Assembly: GCA_031258055.1 (NCBI GenBank)
Contig: JAIRNM010000031.1
Coordinates: 1-6,829, forward strand
Length of the DNA stretch: 6,829 bases
From: Bifidobacteriaceae bacterium
Lineage (GTDB): Bacteria > Actinomycetota > Actinomycetes > Actinomycetales > WQXJ01
Reading direction: 5' to 3'
Position 1 is the stretch's first letter; each line of letters opens with the position of its first letter. The notes below the pieces were generated by a model. The model had not been told where the DNA came from. It was given only the letters and a program-made list of their open reading frames with translations, and did no database searches. Positions 5,790 to 6,829 of the stretch are shown here, one piece after another. Position numbers and translations under genes: made by a program.

Positions 5790-6438
5790 GATAGCTCCGG
5801 GCGTTAGACGGCCAAGACCGAAGCGCTTCAGTGGTGGATATGACTCTCGCGCAGGTGCGGCTGGCTTGTGTGAGCGTCCGCCTATGGTCAGCGTCTGAGA
5901 AGTCTCCGATGGCGTCTGCCATTATGAACGCTTGGATGTTATGAGAGAACGCGTCAATCGCGGTGCTAAGGATACCCACATGGCCGAAGACGCCGCAAAT
6001 TGCCAACTGGTCGCGCCCGGACGAGTTAAGGAGGGGAAGGAGTTGTGTCTTGTAGAACGCGCTGTAGCGTCGTTTATCTAATAACCAATCGCTCGGTTGG
6101 GGGGTTAGAGACGGGAGCCACGCGGCCTCATCCGCAGATAGACCGTCTCCCCAGAAGTCCACCATTAGTCCGCGCTCTTTGACGGTCATAGTTCCTGATT
6201 GGTGGGATAACGCCACCGGCGCGCCGACTGCGTAAAACGCGCGGCGCAGCGACTTGGCCTTGTCGAGGATTTCGGATGCCGCGCTTTCCGAGAAGCCGCG
6301 CACGAAATAATCTTGCAAGTCATGAATCAACAGCGCCGCTCGGTCAGGATCCAGGCTCCATCGAACAAAGTCCCAGTTGGCCTGGAAAGCAGACTCGGAT
6401 GGAACATACGTCTCGGCCACTGAGAGGGCACGTGTCAC
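5773..6438 (-). CDS. phzD: PhzD-type isochorismatase (ADIC hydrolase)
   Basis: The 221-residue protein belongs to the isochorismatase family and should remove the enolpyruvyl side chain of ADIC as pyruvate, giving trans-2,3-dihydro-3-hydroxyanthranilate. Similarity to Pseudomonas PhzD spans the whole length: RWSLDPDRAALLIHDLQDYF with the catalytic Asp40, Gln80 in SHQSGTM, Arg89, DFWGDGL (94-100), LLDKRRYSAF with Lys122, CGVFGHVGILSTAIDAF (148-164) and MADAIGDFSDADH (173-185). Gly155 of GHVG sits where cysteine hydrolases of the superfamily have their nucleophile, as in true isochorismatases. The usual KWRYSAF is KRRYSAF here. The C-terminal tail (SWPSNARSYHDTTR) is about 10-14 residues longer than in Pseudomonas PhzD and overlaps the ribosome-binding site and start of phzE. 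GTG 6438 gives the longest protein; GTG 6420 (six residues later) is an alternative, and neither has a strong Shine-Dalgarno sequence. It is the first gene of the visible unit. Confidence 0.92.
   Translation of the reverse strand: MTRALSVAETYVPSESAFQANWDFVRWSLDPDRAALLIHDLQDYFVRGFSESAASEILDKAKSLRRAFYAVGAPVALSHQSGTMTVKERGLMVDFWGDGLSADEAAWLPSLTPQPSDWLLDKRRYSAFYKTQLLPLLNSSGRDQLAICGVFGHVGILSTAIDAFSHNIQAFIMADAIGDFSDADHRRTLTQASRTCARVISTTEALRSWPSNARSYHDTTR
5787..5798 (-). promoter_or_regulatory. Ribosome-binding site and start of phzE inside phzD
   Basis: On the - strand GGAG (5798-5795) stands five bases before ATG 5789-5787, while phzD is still being read to TAG 5775-5773. This fixes the phzE start and implies that ribosomes finishing phzD can restart on phzE, keeping hydrolase and synthase in step. 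Confidence 0.75.
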
Positions 6439-6829
6439 GACAGGCTCGTTTCGGTGGAGGCGGAGTCTGGGCGATAAGGAGGGGACGCCAGATGACGGGC
6501 TCGTTCAGGGACGACAGGTGGCTGGACCGGCCTGGACCCGCAGGGTCTGTGCGCGCGCAGGCGCCCTGCTGGCGCAAGGCGGCGACGCTCTGAGTTATGC
6601 CCACAAGTGTCGGCTGTGGGTAGATGGCTGGTTCGCGTGGGACCAGTGAATCCGGTATTGATGCTCATCGGTCGCTCGCCGATCAAGGACGCCCGTGGGC
6701 ATGTGCCCTCAGGACGTCCCACGCCTCTGTGAGACCTGTTCCTCATTCGGGACGCCTTTCGTAGGGAGCTTGCGCTCTGGGGGAGCCAGTGTTCCTACGG
6801 GGTCAGGCCATCATAACCTGAATTCCCGA
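6439..6829. other. Structured, gene-free region upstream of phzD
   Basis: Nearly 390 bases contain no protein gene I can support; the open frames here lack known motifs and overlap one another. The DNA is rich in small perfect inverted repeats: GCGCC/GGCGC (6561-6565, 6571-6575), CCCACA/TGTGGG (6600-6605, 6615-6620), GGGCATGTGCCC (6697-6708), GGACG/CGTCC (6687-6691, 6715-6719) and GAGC/GCTC (6766-6769, 6774-6777). It probably includes the promoter and leader of phzD-phzE, but no confident -10/-35 pair was found. The density of hairpins also fits the non-coding end of another mobile element whose transposase lies beyond the right edge. Confidence 0.4.
6687..6719. repeat. Nested inverted repeats in the phzD upstream region
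   Basis: GGACG (6687-6691) can pair with CGTCC (6715-6719) around an inner perfect hairpin GGGCA-TG-TGCCC (6697-6708). The right arm is itself part of the palindrome GGACGTCC (6712-6719). Such a compound element could be an operator, an RNA leader structure or part of an insertion-sequence end; the sequence alone does not decide. Confidence 0.5.

Noticed and set aside
6377..6649. 90-codon + strand open frame and its overlapping - strand rivals in the right flank
   Set aside because: The first part is antisense to phzD, no motif is recognised, and several overlapping frames are equally open, as expected by chance in GC-rich DNA.
1..6829. CRISPR array, tRNA or rRNA genes, toxin-antitoxin or phage-defence system
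   Set aside because: No regularly spaced direct repeats, no tRNA-like cloverleaf or rRNA signature, and no such protein motifs were found on either strand.

Overview
The window carries three shikimate-derived, phenazine-type genes separated by about 3.2 kb of decayed insertion sequences. Position 1-695 (+ strand) is the C-terminal part of a class II (plant/PhzC-type) DAHP synthase whose 5' end lies outside the window. Positions 6438-3906 (- strand) hold a two-gene unit: a PhzD-type isochorismatase followed, with a 17-nt overlap, by a PhzE-type fused 2-amino-2-deoxyisochorismate (ADIC) synthase. From knowledge of these families, the three enzymes would feed the shikimate pathway (PhzC), convert chorismate plus glutamine nitrogen to ADIC (PhzE) and hydrolyse ADIC to trans-2,3-dihydro-3-hydroxyanthranilate, DHHA (PhzD). 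DHHA is the branch point to phenazines (needs PhzF, PhzA/B, PhzG) or, after a dehydrogenase, to 3-hydroxyanthranilate units in other actinomycete natural products. None of those later genes is visible, so the end product is open.

The middle (about 700-3700) is a graveyard of mobile elements. From left to right: an N-terminal remnant of a probable IS701-family transposase that begins just after the phzC stop at a CTAG tetranucleotide; an IS110-family transposase (- strand) that keeps its C-terminal serine domain but has lost its N-terminus; an ExeA/TniB-like transposon ATPase (+ strand) that keeps Walker B but has lost Walker A; a 12-bp terminator-like hairpin; and a second, different IS110-family transposase (- strand) that keeps its N-terminal DEDD domain but has a one-base frameshift in a run of five C and has lost its C-terminal serine domain. 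The non-coding DNA 5' of this second transposase (about 3534-3715) is where IS110-group elements usually encode their bridge RNA. Positions 3616-3905 and 6439-6829 hold no gene I can support; the right-hand block is rich in small inverted repeats.

The host is probably a high-GC actinobacterium: the IS110, IS701-like and ExeA-like fragments resemble the types common in Streptomyces, Frankia and mycobacteria, and start codons include GTG. The biosynthetic genes are visibly less GC-rich than the insertion sequences (hand counts of two 60-base lines: 28/60 at 5041-5100 in phzE against 47/60 at 1261-1320 in the IS110 fragment), which would fit separate origins of the two kinds of DNA. The DAHP synthase gene and the phzD-phzE pair point towards each other, with the insertion sequences between them. 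No complete, apparently active mobile element and no clearly new system was found. The most interesting points are the broken arrangement of the DHHA genes, the candidate bridge-RNA region and the structured, gene-free flank upstream of phzD.
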